64,000 nt of DNA from Albula goreensis (GCA_022829145.1 CM040751.1:6839581-6903580); one strand, 5' to 3'. Positions 46,771 to 60,730 are shown, numbered from the stretch's first letter. A program made the numbers and translations. The notes: generated from the letters alone by a model not told the origin.

Positions 46771-49700
46771 AAGCTCCTCTGAAGCTAAGATGCTCATCTC
46801 CAAAGTGAACCATCAGATGTATCGTGCATCCTATTAACTACTAATTTTTCTAAATATCTTTGCCAGAAAGTTTTTTCTGTGTTTCAAAACACTGTGTTTG
46901 TAAAAACATTGGGGCCTGTAAACAAAAGACAAACTCAGCACTGAATACGCAGGTTCTCATTTTTTTTTTTTTACCTGAGAAAGTCACTCTGATTCAATCA
47001 ATTCAGTTTCATCAATTAGCTTCATTAAATGAACTGATGCTCTAGTGGAACCAATTTAACCAATTTCCTCAGGTTTGACACTATTAGTGACCTACAAGGA
47101 GACTTGAAAGATCCTTTCAGCCTCCAGAATCAGGACTAGTACCACTGAATATGAATCCTTCACCAGCTCTGGAGTTATTCTTGAGGTCAGATCAATCTGA
47201 ACTAAAATAATTATGACTTAAGAGTCCTCTGCATTCTCACCGGATCCTCTTTCCACAAAGAATGACAAGAATTGAAAACCCTCTCTTGGCCAGCTTATTC
47301 TGAATATAGCTAATGCCTGTTTTTCCATTGGGGTATTTGTCTGACTTACTCAAATTAGCTATGATAAAGCCCGTTCTTGCAAAACACACAGACCTAGATC
47401 CAAACAGCCATAAGGGTGAGTCCTTTTTTCAATTTATCATTCCTTAAAGAAAACCCCAGGGATAGGAATTTCCAAAGACATTACCTTTTGTACAAAAAAA
47501 AAAATCTGGTGATATCTGTGGAAAATGCCTACCAGGCTTATGAAGGGATCACTGTAAAAAAAAAAAAACTGCCCTTATGAAAGTTGTAAAATATGGAGCT
47601 CCTCTCTGTTCTCAGTAGGATGTTGTTGAGATCCCATCTTAACTCCAGTGTGGTTAGAGCACAGAGGGCTTCGCTTTCTCTGCACAACCGGAATTGGGCC
47701 AATATTCCATGAAGAGAGCACTGAAACAGGGTCTGCTCTAGGTTGCAGAGAGGCCTACCTCCAGTTAGCCTTGGTCTCCCACTGCATTTTTCTGCTCCAC
47801 CTGAAAGAAGTTTCTTTCCTTAACAGCAACATACCTCGTTTGCTCACTTTGAAACACTTAGATGCACACTGTAAAAGGTTAACCATCCTCACCTGGTTGG
47901 ACTACCTGAATTTGCTTTTAGTGATACAAAACCAGTTTCAGCATTTATCTCTATCCTGCATTTTTGTGCTGCCAAGTTGATGTTGGCCAAACTAGATCAA
48001 TGAATCCCATTCAAATCATTTGGTTTTTAATGTCAAAAGCCCACTTATAACTGTAGGCTGTCCCATTGCTGCAGTGTTTTATATCATTTTTGGAGTACGA
48101 ATGTTAGCAGGCATATACATGTGCCCACCAACTTAACTGTGCATTTTCTGTGATTCTGTGCCAATCAACTGCATAACACAGGCACCAGCTAACTAGACAT
48201 GGTATGAAGCAATACTAACCTGCCATCCTGTACTCTCCCTCTCTGAAACACAATGCCAAGTTTATTTCACTGTTCAGATGCATCACTGTGCTTGAAATGA
48301 GTACTTGAGCTTGCTCTAAATCCCAAATGAACTGAAATCTTGTTAAGTCCAGAATAATGTCATTCCAGCATGTATTTTAGGCATGATTTGAAATGTCAAT
48401 GTGGTTTATTTTGCATACACCTTGTTTTTTTAAACCATACAACCTTGTGAGTTGTGTTATAAAATGTTTCTTTTTTTAGTTTATATTCATGTTGGGTTAG
48501 ATGTTATAATGATTATTGCTTCACTGTAATATGTTCCGTAGGAATGCATTAATTATAGGTGCAAAGAAATTGATTTAGGTCTCGTAAATGTAATATCATG
48601 GTGACATATTTGTATTCATATTTGGTGTATTCATATCATACTTACAAAAACAGAATCAAAATCAGTGTCAGCAACACAGTGACTGGATGTTCTGACTCCT
48701 TTGTGGTACACCAAGTACATTTTTCATGGAACTGCTGGGGTAAAAGTTGTGGCCACAGATTAGGTAATGGATACCCTGAATTTCATCTCTCAATGGTTGA
48801 ATATAGTTCATCTGCTTGATGTTCATAGGGGCACAAACTATGAGGATTGTTATACATGCTCCTTGTCTGGTAATGGAATACCCATTCGTTTTCTCACAGA
48901 GAAAAGTTTTCCAATGCTGCTTCAATCATTGTGGCAATGATCTACGTATTTTCTTTGGCTAAGTTCATTGTGCGGTCAAGGTGAGCTGCATGACATGCCA
49001 TATGTCTTAAACAGGGAAACTCAACCTGATGGTATCAGGTTTGAAACTGAAAATGTCGTCATATCAATCTGCAATTCCCAGAGGAAAAATACGGAGGGTA
49101 CTGTCTTTAAACAAAACAAGTTAAATAGGATTGAACCATGCAGGTTGTCTAAATAAATTGAAAAAACATTTTAACTGACACATAGTAATCAGCCAAGTTA
49201 GTTTCCCCCTAGACAGTCTGAAACAATCACTTAGGCCTCAAGAAACTTCAATATTTTGCGCTTTTTTTTTTTTTACACACTACAACAGTTCCTCCAGGAA
49301 TTTCCCAACCAGTAATGGTTCACAGAAAGGCACCAGTCCTGCAGCACAGTATCTTGTTTTACAAGCTAGCGCCCAAACACCACATCTCCGGGGTCGTCAA
49401 AGTGGCCTTTATGTTCTGCAAATGTTACTACTCATTACAAAACCTGTCCCTCTGACTGGCCGATGAGCAGCAGATGGCTTCGATGACCTAGTCGTGGGAA
49501 TACTCCCCTTTCCACCTGGGTTTATATTAGCACGTCTGAACTGTGTCTGACTCAGATCAAATGATCAAATAAAAACGTTCGAAACGTCCTAAAATCGTAA
49601 TGTCATTAGGTGTTACAGTGGCGGTGAGACATGACTCACGGTTCAGTCATTTCACCAGCTCATCTCTTTTAGACATGGATTCCTACATTAGTCTGTACCC

Positions 49701-50000
49701 CTTAACGTGCTCAGTGAAAATCGTGTAGTCGTTCTGGGCGGCAAATAGCTCTGTCGCCCACCGACAGTGTGGTTGAAACAAACCATTTATCACCATTGCC
49801 TGTAATTTTACGCTAAATTGCGCCCACCTAACGTCGTGACAAATTGACATTCAGCGGTATTCAAAAGTCACGACCTTTGAACCAGGTCAAAATAGAAACA
49901 TTTTGCCGTAGGAAACGAATGAATACCAATCATAAAACGAACTGAAAATGGGTAATTATCACGGTCGAGCCAGAATTTCGATTTTATAACGACAAACGGT
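46771..50000. other. Intergenic, nothing recognised
   Basis: AT-rich. Contains homopolymer A runs near 47497 and 47555 and a T run near 49262. No exon is recognised. Confidence 0.45.
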
Positions 50001-50745
50001 TGGGAGAGTTTCTGTCACTGGGTGCCTGGAATTCACGCAGCACGAGAGGAGTTAACTTTTCCTGCAGGAAGTTCGAGGAGTCCTGGGCTGCGGGGGACAC
50101 TCATTTCTACAGGGAAGAGATTCCAATTCCAGCTCGGTTTATCTCAAGATAGGCTTGTGCATGTCATAAAAGCTGACTGCACCATGAAGCGAACGTAACT
50201 GCTGTCTCCGTAAGTTTATTTTTAACGACCATTTTTTGAACTTGCGCATTATATTTAAGATCCAGTAGAATATTTCTCAGAGCCAGAAGAACTTAGAGAA
50301 CCGTGTTTTACAAAACCAGTCAGCTGTTAAGCGTTGTGTTGGATGAAGACAAAGAAAAAGAAATTGAAGTATTCCAGGGGCATCTTTGTGAGAATCTCAG
50401 ACTTTCACTTTTTTCTTCAAGAAACTGATATCTTAACAACATTCAACTAGTATGTTTAGTGTGGTGTAATTTTAGTTTTTGTTTCTATAGTGATATAGAA
50501 ATATTGAATACATTTTACCTTGCTCTGGAAAGCTATATTTGACCGTTAGATAGCCGGGTGCCATGAAACAGAATCGAAAGGGGATGGCGCTTCGCTTCCA
50601 ACAATAGCAATGTGAAAGAAAGAAAAAATCCAGGAGAGCAAACAGGACTTAATCGTTTTGTTGTTGGGAATGTTCTTGTATGTGGGGTAAAACGGACAGA
50701 ATTTAGTTTTTTCGACGCTAAAGAAATGTACAAATACTCTATCCA

Positions 50746-50893
50746 ATGCGCTCGTACTCGGAAATAATACACCTGAGAGAAGAAGCGGAGGAGTATCGTT
50801 TGTATCGAGGGACCTTATCAGAATCGAGTGGGGAACGGGGCGCAGATACTGACGGCTATTTTTTTGATGCAGTCATTCAATACACCTGCAAAG
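50746..50893 (+). CDS. Speculative first coding exon
   Basis: An ATG-initiated frame starting MRSYSEIIHLREEAEEYRLY runs 49 codons to a good donor (aaag|gtatgt) in phase 1. The product has a charged, protein-like composition but no family that I know. It cannot be spliced to the candidate exon at 62057 in this phase (that frame meets a TGA), so a separate downstream exon would be needed. It may be chance. Confidence 0.15.
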
Positions 50894-53800
50894 GTATGTG
50901 CATCTACTGTGTATGTGTATGCATGTATATGGATAAAGACTCGTGTTTTTGAACGCTTCCCTACTTCTCACTTCTCTCCACGCAACTTTTCAACTCATAT
51001 GTACAATACAAATGTACAAAAATGTATAACCACTGATGGCACATTGACAGTACTACTTAGCCAAATAAGTATTTTACATGAAATGTTATTTGATTCTGTC
51101 TTATATCCATATTCTGTATTTGTCCGAATCTCATTTTCCTGTAAGCATGAGAGTTAATCTCTAGAGTTAAATGGAACGTGCCAGATGAGTTTGGTTGCTC
51201 GTGAGTGAGAGACTTCTCCAGGCAAGCGCAAGGTCACGGGCTACTACATGGTTTTCACAGTTCACTGGAATGACCTTAGACGTAGCCGTAAATATTTTTT
51301 TTAAAAAGTGGGTAGTGGTTTTACATCTGAGAGTGTCAGAATCAACCAGTGGCTTTGCAAGATGTGGTTACATAGCTTTCTCCGAACACACACACACCCT
51401 ATGCATATAGACTGAACTGACTTTGAAGACTGTAACCTCTCGTTGGCTCCCAAAGACCCCCGTTTGAATGATTTGATGCTATACCTGCCAAGCAATGTTG
51501 GATTGCATACAACGCAAAATGAAAAAGGACATATTTTCTCAGCCAAAGTAGGGAACAAAAGAAATTCTTTATCGTTGGCTTGGATCCAGTCCACATATAA
51601 TTTATAGTCACCGTTATTACAGTTTCGTACATTGAAGGTATGAATGTCTATGAATAGCGGTAATGGGCAACACATATGTCTGTTGAGCAAAGTCATTTTA
51701 AAAAAGAACAACACAGATTTCTTAAATTCCTCACTGTTAAATGACCGACCGACCCCCCCTCCCGTTACATCTTTCCCAATTGCGAACATGGCAGTGAGCA
51801 CTTCTCTGAAAACTTCATGAAAGATTCCAGAACGTTAGTCAGACACGTTGCAACAATGGTCTCATTGCGGGCTCGCGCTCTCTCTTAACAGACGCCTTAC
51901 TTTCACAACAAACATTATGTTCTCTAGCAAATCAGCTGGAATGCTAGCAATCCGGACTGGACAAATGAAACATCCCCAATGAATCCCGTATGTTCTTAGT
52001 TCACACTACAACTCCCCCCCACCCCCTCTCTCAGCCCCACTCGCTGTAATAACTCAGTCATCTCTGCCTGGAGAGGAGTACTCTAGTGATACAACACTGT
52101 TAAGGATCAGTACTTCACTTTAAGATCCTCTCCTGCAGTAGTCGTAGAAATGCCTTCATGTAGAATATGAAATAGAATTTCATGGAGAACATAAAAATGC
52201 AGCACCACAGTTATTGCTGGTGGAAAACCAGAGACTCATGCATTTATGGGTCACTGGCAGGGTATAGTACTACAACAACTACTACTACTTCTAATAATAA
52301 TAATCATAATCATAATTTATTAATATTGCGCTTTTCACAAAAGTAAAAGGGGCTTGAAAAAGTATCTTTAATAAGACCAAAGCCAAACCAACAGTCTGGT
52401 TTTCTGAAAGAAATTTTGGCCATGGTTTTAGTCACACCTGTCTTCCAACTCCCCAGAGGAATGTAAAGATTGGCTGAGGAAACCTGAACTTCAGTCATGT
52501 TAGTAGTCCTCAGTACAATGCAAGAGCTTGGCCTACTTTATCTGTTTTGTGACATGTCAAGGCCTCAGCCATATTTGACTGCTATTTATTGTGTCAGCAA
52601 ACAGTCTTTTGATTTAAAAGGCATGCGGAGATGAACTTTTTGGTGCGGTGAAAAGTGATCTGATGTCTTGATTGTTGCTTTTTACATTCTATGTCCTACA
52701 TTACCATACCGAAAAAAAGAAAAAACAAGCCTGCAGATGGTTCCCTGCTGGCCATAGCCCAGAGAGGACATTTTCTATTTATTTTCTCTTAAAACAGGCT
52801 CTAAACCTGCTGGCCACATATATGTGGGCCTTGGCTAGCACATGACAGGCCATGATTTGGCAGTACAGTCACACTAATATCACTTTGCAAAGAAAAACAA
52901 AAAAATTGATCTCTGAAAACAGGAACTTTCACCACAACATAAATCCCCATGTTTTCCCTCTCCATCTGAACATTAAAGTGTATCTGAGTCTTATATATCA
53001 CATCATGAACCTCACAGAAGTTATAGTTGGATAGCTGGAGCCTTTGGAGAGGGTGAAAAAAAGGCATTGTTTCGCCAATTCAAGCTGTATGAAAAGGAAG
53101 AATGGGAATAGGAACTGGTCATGGAATTAGAGCTGAGAAACAGGAAGTGACCCAAACCCTGGCTTTAGAATGTTCGTCCTTCCCCTCTGAGGCTGACATG
53201 CAAGGCTGTGCTTGCTTTGAAACTGCATTGCCCTGCTTTTGCAGTTTTGTGAGAAGGAGTTTTGGAGGGAGGGATGGGAGGATGGAGGGTTGGGGGGGGC
53301 ACCCATTTATTCTGCGGTCTGTCCTCTCTTCTCCTCTCTCAATCTTTCCTGACTCGACGACGTGCGCCCCATTTGACAGAAGGAATAGTAATAACCTCTG
53401 TCCCCCCCGGCCCCCTTCTTCCCACATGCTCAGTCAGATGAATTGCATTGATGGAATTCCCAGCTCTTAATGCTGATTCCCCAGCATGCACTTGGAGCCA
53501 CAGTGGACAGTTTAGGGGCTGCTGAGTGGAAGAGCAGTGAACCCACTGCAGGCTAGGTATGCCTTAGCTTAAATCCTCTCCCGTCTAAGCCTTTCCACAT
53601 GGCAGGTGCAACCATAATTGCACCAGCAAAAAAAAGTTAAAAATGCCATAACCTGGTGGTGCTGGATAAAATATTGTTGTTGCTAGTGGAGGTGATGAGT
53701 TCAAGACCCTGAGCCCTTTTCTGGCTGATGGAACAGCTCGTCAGGGGGCTTTGACACCAGGGTGATTAGCTTTTCCTTTTAAAGTTCACATCTCCCATGG

Positions 53801-55878
53801 AGTCCCTTCCTTCCTCATCTCCCATGGTGCACTGCGGCAACCCTACAGAGTATTGGCCACGGTGGCCTATGTGCTGAGCAGATGCAACTTTGGAAGGTCC
53901 CTGACAAATACGTTTGCGTTTGACCCCACTGGCCCCTCAAGATTTACACAGGTGAATATGCCGTGTTGACTTTACTGGCCTCGTAAAGGAACCCAGGTTA
54001 GGCAAAGAGAGACAGAAAGGCCCACATGACAGCCTCTGGAGAGAGGGTCTTTGGCCCGCACTTGCTCCCCAGTGTTTTGGAGACAGCTTTATGGAGCCGC
54101 AGACAAAGTGCTTTCCCATTTCCTCCCAGTTCGTCTTTGACCCCGGTGCTAGCCCCCCCCCCCTCCCAACAGGGAGAACCGAACTATGGCCCAGAGCAGC
54201 TGATGGGACAATTTTCCAGTCTGTATTTCTCTCAAGGAGCACATGAAAAAGAGAAAAAAACCCACGCTATTTTCCACACTCCAGCGGTCTGTTGAAGAGT
54301 ACGTTTTTGGAAACAGTTGAAAGAGTCTGCTGAGTTCAAAGATGTCACTAGTGGGCTGGCCTGGGCGGGTGCGGCACGGGGGTGGGGGGTGAGTGAGACA
54401 GTAGGATAGTTTGAGGGTTGACTGTGTGGTTCACACACGGTCGAGCCCTCCCGTTGGTCGTGACGCGGAAGTCGGTTGTGTGTGGGTGCGTGAGCACGCA
54501 GGTGTGTGTGTCCGCTCCTGAATGAGCTTCTCTGTCTGGTGAGTCAGGGCCGCACTGTCGCTCCTTCCCAACACTGTGTGACCTGAGTCATCAGAGGCTC
54601 CCTCCCTCTCTTCCTGACACCTCAGGACCAGCTCCTGTCCTGCTGGGCTCTTCAGCTTCTGAGTATGACCACTCACCCCACCCGCTGCTCCCAGCTTTCA
54701 TTCTCTGTTCCATTGGTGCTCCCCTTCCCTACCTCCCTCTCCCTGGACCACGGCTATAATCCTCCCCGCTCCACTCCACACTACCATTCTATGGGTTAAC
54801 CTGCCATCATGATCAAAGCAATTAGCTCCTATGATTTTTCCCTTACAGGGATTAATGGACATGTATCCTGGAAACCTTTTCTGGTGTGTGTGAAAGAGGT
54901 GCACCAATGAACTTACCTCATAGTAGAGGTATGTAGCCCCCCTCCTTAAACACTGCCCCCCTCCAGTATGTGGTTTTGCCAGTGTGCTTCACTATTAGGA
55001 ATTTCTTTCCAAGTCAACATTCTCTGTCATGGAAAATTCATTTGCCGTAATTGCTCTGGGCTGCAGTCATCACTTCTTTAGGAACATGCCATAGAAAAAT
55101 CCATAGGTCTCATCAGATTCCACAGTTAGCACTTAGGTGTGTATTCCCAGCTTCACTTCTGTTTGAGAGCACATTTACCAAAAATGGCAGTTCAGATTGA
55201 ACACTTACCCATATTATCCATGACACACAATGACACATACCCACAGATCTCTTAAACAAACCACTGTTTCCAAAATCCTGTCAGCAATACCACTATTTGT
55301 TTGTCTGCATTCTTGTCGTTATTGACTAGGGACTCTGATAATTACTTAACTGCGAGGGTTTCCAACCCTGGTCCTACAGAACGCAGGGTGTGCTGGGATT
55401 TACTTTCACCTTAAAATCAGCAAACTTTTTGATCCAAGAAACAAGAGGAGGTGAGGTGAACTGCGCTGATTGACTGCATTTATTACTCAGTTGTGGTTTT
55501 TTTCGGACCGGGGATGGAGACATCAGGAATAGTTCATGAATGTAAGATAAATACTCTTTTTGGTGCATGCTGCAGGGCATTTAAATGTCCCCACATACAG
55601 TTATGGGGTGACAGTTACTGCTAAAGATTCAGAGTCTATAATCACGAACATATGGAACCTGGGTTTTCTGAAGGAGGTACCAAGACATATTACGAAAATG
55701 CCAGTCACAGCGTGACATGGTTAGTCCCATACACAAGTTATGCCAGTGTTGTGACTGAAGGGAACCCCTTAACACTTTACATGAGCCACAGAAGTTCATC
55801 ACAGGAGAACAATGATCATTCTATTCAAATTCTAAGAACATTCTCGACATTCTCATTTTCTGTTCTGCTCTCCAGTGA
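50894..55878. other. Intergenic or intronic, nothing recognised
   Basis: Contains a short (ACT/AAT)n triplet run near 52272-52318 and scattered G-rich tracts (53291-53299, 54379-54389). Open frames such as minus 51301-51801 (166 codons) and plus 53102-53470 lack family resemblance. Confidence 0.4.
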
Positions 55879-56143
55879 CTTAGGGCCCAGATTCAATCAA
55901 ACGCACATGGTCTCTTTAAGGGCATATGCAATTCAATCCAAACAGGCCTTACATTACAGCATAATTCTCTTTGATCATGCTATATTTTATTGGAGACAAG
56001 CAAACATGTTCATGTGGAATGTGTTTTTTTTTTTCATTTTAAAACAAAATAGCATATGCCTTTAAACAGACTGAAGTCAGCTTTGATTGAATTTCATGTG
56101 CCTTTAAAAAAGCTAAGTATGTTTGATTGAATTGAGCTCTTAG
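55879..56143. mobile_element. MITE, copy B (terminal inverted repeats)
   Basis: The left end 'cttagggcccagattcaatc' then aaac matches the reverse complement of the right end, 'ctaagagctcaattcaatca' then aac, over about 23 bp. The core is AT-rich and non-coding. The ends are related to copies at 4.6 kb and 59.2 kb but more diverged, so it may be a sister family. Confidence 0.65.
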
Positions 56144-57116
56144 TTTTTTACCAATAGACCTTGCCCTTTGCTCTATCTGCCAATCCCAGCCTGATCTCCC
56201 CAGCTCAAGCTCCCTCTGTCTCCCTGTCCCTTACTCATGTCCTGGAGCCGTGTGTGTACATGGACTGATTGTACCTTTCCTGTCAGGCTCACGCCCATCT
56301 CTCTCCCCGCAGTGCCCCGACAGCGTGTTTGAACTTTGTTTTTGCACGAGCGTAGCGTGTGCCACAGGCACTGATGTTTTTACGACTCACAATTTTGTGT
56401 CATCTCAGCATCTGTAATTAGTAACACCGAGAGAGATTCAGGGGAAATTCCCGGGACAGTCTGATCCGTGACTCGGGGTAAAAATATCTTGCTGTTGCCT
56501 TTTATAGCACTATTCTTAACCATTTTCGGTGACACGTTTATGGGGTCCCAGAAACCTTGGGCAACATGAACTTTTCCAGTAAAATTTCAGGGGGTCAATT
56601 GTTGTTGTGAATAATTTCGACATGTCCTGGTGTGAGGTGGAGCTGATGTCCCCATTTGGGAGTGTCTTTGTTCTCTCGCTGACAGATGACACCCCAAGGT
56701 CAGTGTCCCATCTTGCTCTAGGAATCCCCCTGTGAAGTTTCAGATTTGTTTTGCAGGAAATTATAGTGAATTATTTGCTCATTAGCTGCTCTTACCCGAG
56801 GTCTACTGAACTGCATGGTTGGCATATTTGCAGTTTCAGATCGATGTCAAAGGAGCAATTCCTGTCAGACGCCAAGGTTTCTCTCTGCTGTTTATGAGTT
56901 CAGTGTCCTGAGTGTTACCATAGATCCCCATCATTTGATGTTTGTTACCATGTAATAAACTACTTAGGAATTATCTGTATATCAGTGGGTTGTGTCCTGT
57001 GAAAGTTACAAAATGGTTGTTTTCCTACCAAAATTGGATGAAACTATAGTTACCAAGATGAGTTGGAGAATGAGAATGGAAACTGTATGTACTGATATAC
57101 TCTAATGATATCATAG

Positions 57117-57178
57117 AGTATATAATGTATATATATATAATGTATAGATATAATGATATCATCTAACTAATGATATCA
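57117..57178. repeat. AT-rich tandem ('tataatgatatcat')
   Basis: Repeated 'taatgatatcat' and 'tataatgtatatata' units. Confidence 0.75.
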
Positions 57179-57685
57179 TTTCAGAAGAAAGTCAGTACAT
57201 TAATTGTGATGGAGACTGTACAAAAAGAAAACATACCTATGTAGAGGTGAAACTTTTCCTGTCCTGAATAAATATTATGATTATTTCATTATGGTGCACA
57301 AACAATTGTTTTTAGTGCTGTTGGTCAGTGTGGTATTTCAGACCCTTGAGGGAGTTTCCCTGCCCTGAATAGATGGCTCACGGTTCGCACTGTACTGTCC
57401 CCATTGTAAATGGGTAACACCTCCGGCGCCCTGGTTGGCCGGTCCTCTCGCCCCCATCAGTCTGTCAGCTGGCTGCGTTCTCAGCAGGCCATCCAGCATT
57501 TCCATTGTGTGGGCCCTGGTTCGAGCCGCTGGCCACACAATGGGCTGGCTTTGTTGCACCACAGAATAAGGAGGAGGCCCAAAGAGAAGGGGCCAGGCAG
57601 GGCCCTCTGGTGAATGGGACCGGACTGGTGTGTGGCCCAGAGGAAGTGTGAAGGTCAGCTGGAACAGAAACAATGGCGTCCGTTC

Positions 57686-57713
57686 TGATTGGGCAGCGGC
57701 GCTGGATTGGACA
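57686..57713. promoter_or_regulatory. Paired inverted CCAAT boxes
   Basis: Two ATTGG motifs (57688-57692 and 57706-57710) lie 18 bp apart in a locally GC-rich patch, just after 'aaacaatggcg' at 57670. NF-Y sites in such pairs are common in promoters. No adjoining exon is confirmed. Confidence 0.3.
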
Positions 57714-58831
57714 ATGGAGTGGGCCGCCCTGTCACAGGCGCGCTACCTCCGCAGGCTCAATCGCTGTCCTCCGAGCGGTCATCTCTGTTTGTTTGTGTTT
57801 TTGCCAGTGCCCCCATACCCCCCACCTGGGAGCTGCCCTCTGGGCTGTTTCAACCACTGAACAACACAAGGCTGGGTCAATGCAAACATAAACAATCAGT
57901 GTTGTTTCCATCTATTGCTCAGTAAGCATTTTTTTTCATCTTAGCTATAGGTTAAAGCGACCATTTTCTTTGCAGTGGAACGATTTCAGGTTCATGATGA
58001 CCTTCTTCCAACATATGTTGTTGGAAGTCAGAAGTTACAATTCGATATTTGTCTGTGCCCCCAGCACTGACATTCATATTCCAAAAAAGCCTTCTGTATG
58101 TGCCAACACATATAGAATATATGTATACAAAACACATATGTGGATGAACATGAGCAGGTCACACATACCCACAGGGAGAGAGAGAGAGCGAGGTTTACAC
58201 ACACACCTACAATCACACAGCTGTACAGCTGGGTTCTTGTGAAATGGAGGCTTGTCAGAAGTGGTGATGACTGCATGAATTGTGTGAGATGTTGGAGCAT
58301 GCTTGAAAGAGCAGTGGGACACAGCTGGCTCCGTGGCATGAGATTGTTACAGCCATGTGAAGAGAATGATGGGAATGGACCTGCAAACACATTTTTCTTT
58401 CAGACACTCTTAACTGGGTCTCGGAAAAAAGAAATCAGTCCATTCGAAGGACTTGGGGAGCAGAGATATTAAAAAGGGGGGTGGAGAAGCACGGTAACCT
58501 CGCTATAACCTCAAGAATTCGCTAACCAGATGTTGGACCATTTCCATTCTCTCAAGAAAAAAAAGACCTTACTGCAACCACCTCTTCCCCCCTTCCCCCT
58601 TCCCTTACACCCACTATTAGAAACCGCAACCCAACTTTGAGGGAAGTTAGGCAATTCTGGCCACGATTCCGGATTTGGAATTTTGGGAATTTCACAGCAG
58701 AGGAGCAGTGGAGCCAAGAAAGTCTTGATGGGGCTGGACCACAGAACTGTGTTTCTGAAGCCCTCGTAATGAGGCTGATGGGAAGCGATCCTCTGTAATG
58801 AGGGGAATCTGGAAACAGTATCTTTAAATGG

Positions 58832-58862
58832 TGGGGGAGGGGGCGGGGGTTGGAGGTTGGGG
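58832..58862 (+). other. G-quadruplex-capable tract
   Basis: Three runs of five G (GGGGGAGGGGGCGGGGG) and a final run of four separated by short gaps. Confidence 0.5.
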
Positions 58863-59203
58863 TGTGAAATGTTTTTGAGGGCGCTGTGAGGAACCACTAC
58901 AGGGAGATTCGTAATTTTCTCTGGTTGAATGCAGTCAAAAACAGATGATTGGATCACTTAAACTAGATTGATGAAGTGACAGTCTTTCAGTTTCGGACCT
59001 TATTTCTACTTAAATTGTTGGCAACTACAAGACCTCAAATGAAATGTTTAAATCAGATGTATAGAATTACCCAATCAGGAGGGGAATTGTTACACTATAG
59101 TGCTCTAATATTGCCTCTGTAGCCAATCACAAACAAGACTTAACTATTGTTAGGACCCAGTCCCTTATATATATATCCATTAATGGTTTTCCACCTCAGA
59201 GAC

Positions 59204-59412
59204 TTGGGCTGGGATTCAGTCAACATTTCTCCTTAACTTTGGCTCACAGTTAAATGTTAGTGCTCATGTTTATCTTCACCAACACATTTAGTTCAGCAAG
59301 TTCAGCAAGCATGTAAATGAACTTGCCAGACTGTTCTTGTTGAGAAAAAGCACAGCAGTCTCATTCAATTAGAAGTGAAAGTTAAGGACAAATGTGGATC
59401 GAATCCAGGCTA
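59204..59412. mobile_element. MITE, copy C (terminal inverted repeats)
   Basis: The left end 'gggctgggattcagtcaaca' then tttctccttaacttt matches the reverse complement of the right end, 'agcctggattcgatccacat' then ttgtccttaacttt, over about 35 bp with few mismatches. It is the clearest member of the family also seen at 4584-4771. Confidence 0.75.
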
Positions 59413-60584
59413 GAATCCAATAAAAGGGTGTGTGAAAAAAAAACTGCATGGCAACAAAACTCCTAAAAGAAGGAATGGTGGGTGCGCCCCAGGTGGACTC
59501 ACAGAAAATTGTCCTTGTGCCCAGGTCAGTCCAGTCTTCAGGCCACTTCTTCGAATGTGTGTGTGTGTCTGGTTGTTCAACAGTGTACGACTGACTATAA
59601 GACAAGAATGGGAACCGGGCTTTCAGCCAAATATGTACACATTTAGCTTGCTACTAGGGAATAGTGGTATATTTAATTGTAATTGAATTAGGTAGCTATC
59701 TAACTTGCTTAATTATTTGCTCATCTGCAAATCATTTTAGCTAGCTTGCTAAGGTAGCTGGCTTTCTAATGCTAGCCATTGGCTGCCATTAAAATATCAG
59801 CCAAAAACAGTTTCTGGTCAGTGTTAACTTCAGTTCTGTATGCAGTGATGGCGCAGAAGGTGGGTGCTTATGTCAAACATATTTGCTCGCTTTGCAGTTT
59901 TTGTGAAACATGTTTCTTTTTTTAAAATTGGATAGTCAGACTCTTGTAATCCATGCTCTGTGCTTTTTTTGGCAATTACTGTTCACAGCAAATAGATGTT
60001 GCCATCATGTTACCATATGTTCAACAAATTTGACATAAAAAAAACTTGAAGCGACAATTCATCAAAATGGCGTCACAACAAACAGCAACCAGCTGTTGCG
60101 CAAAGTATAAACCTGCAAGATTCACGCCATATGTGGTGTTGAAGAGAAAAGTGAAACAATGGAAGAAAAGAGAGTAATACAGTGACATTTTTGTCTGTTT
60201 TAAAATCTACTGGACTAAGTGGGCCAATTGAAGGCATGTCCAGGCCTGATAAAGCATTGGTTCTCCTGCAAACCTCAAGCATTTACCCTGTATGTGTTTC
60301 TGCAAAACTCTTCAAAAGGCTTGCATCATAACAAATTGTTATTTGCACTTAAGTTATTGACAAGTTGCATGGTACAGAATTATTGGTGGGGGAGAGGTCA
60401 CCAAAATGCAAATGCTGAACCCATAGGAAAAACTACTTGCATTTTACTGTTTTCCAAAAATACTGGACATTTGACCTTTTTTTCCCAAAAAAGTTGGGAC
60501 ACCTGAAAAGGGGCTGAAATATGGGACTCTTGTGGGGAACACAGGATTTATGTTCATGCCACTTTTGCTGCCAGGTTTGTGCTA
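59413..60584. other. Intergenic or intronic, nothing recognised
   Basis: Contains a loose 'gctagcttgcta' repeat near 59690-59775. No exon is recognised. Confidence 0.4.
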
Positions 60585-60730
60585 ATCAGCTTGGGCACAT
60601 TGGGTGTGAAAAGCGGTGCTCCCTTCCCCTCTAGTCACCCAGGATTTGAACCCATGACCTTTGTGTCCAACCGAACTGCTACTACACAAATGCTTGTTTC
60701 CCAGGCCAGACCACATAGCGGAGTGGCTGA
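60585..60730 (-). repeat. tRNA-derived SINE fragment
   Basis: On the minus strand the block 'ggtcatgggttcaaatcc' contains a good B box (GGTTCAAATCC-like), preceded by 'gtagtagcagttcggttgg', which fits the A-box region of fish tRNA-derived SINEs. Confidence 0.55.

Noticed and set aside
46145-46813. Longest open frame in the window (222 codons, minus strand)
   Set aside because: No family resemblance, no promoter or splice context, and part of it is the reverse complement of a tRNA-like SINE head.
51301-51801. 166-codon minus-strand frame
   Set aside because: No family resemblance, AT-rich codon use like the surrounding non-coding DNA.
57500-57520. 'ggttcgagccg' as a possible pol III B box
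   Set aside because: No convincing A box at the right distance and no repeat partner in the window.
58006-58028. 9-bp inverted repeat 'cttccaaca ... tgttggaag'
   Set aside because: Short enough to arise by chance in 64 kb, and not near a recognised gene end or splice site.
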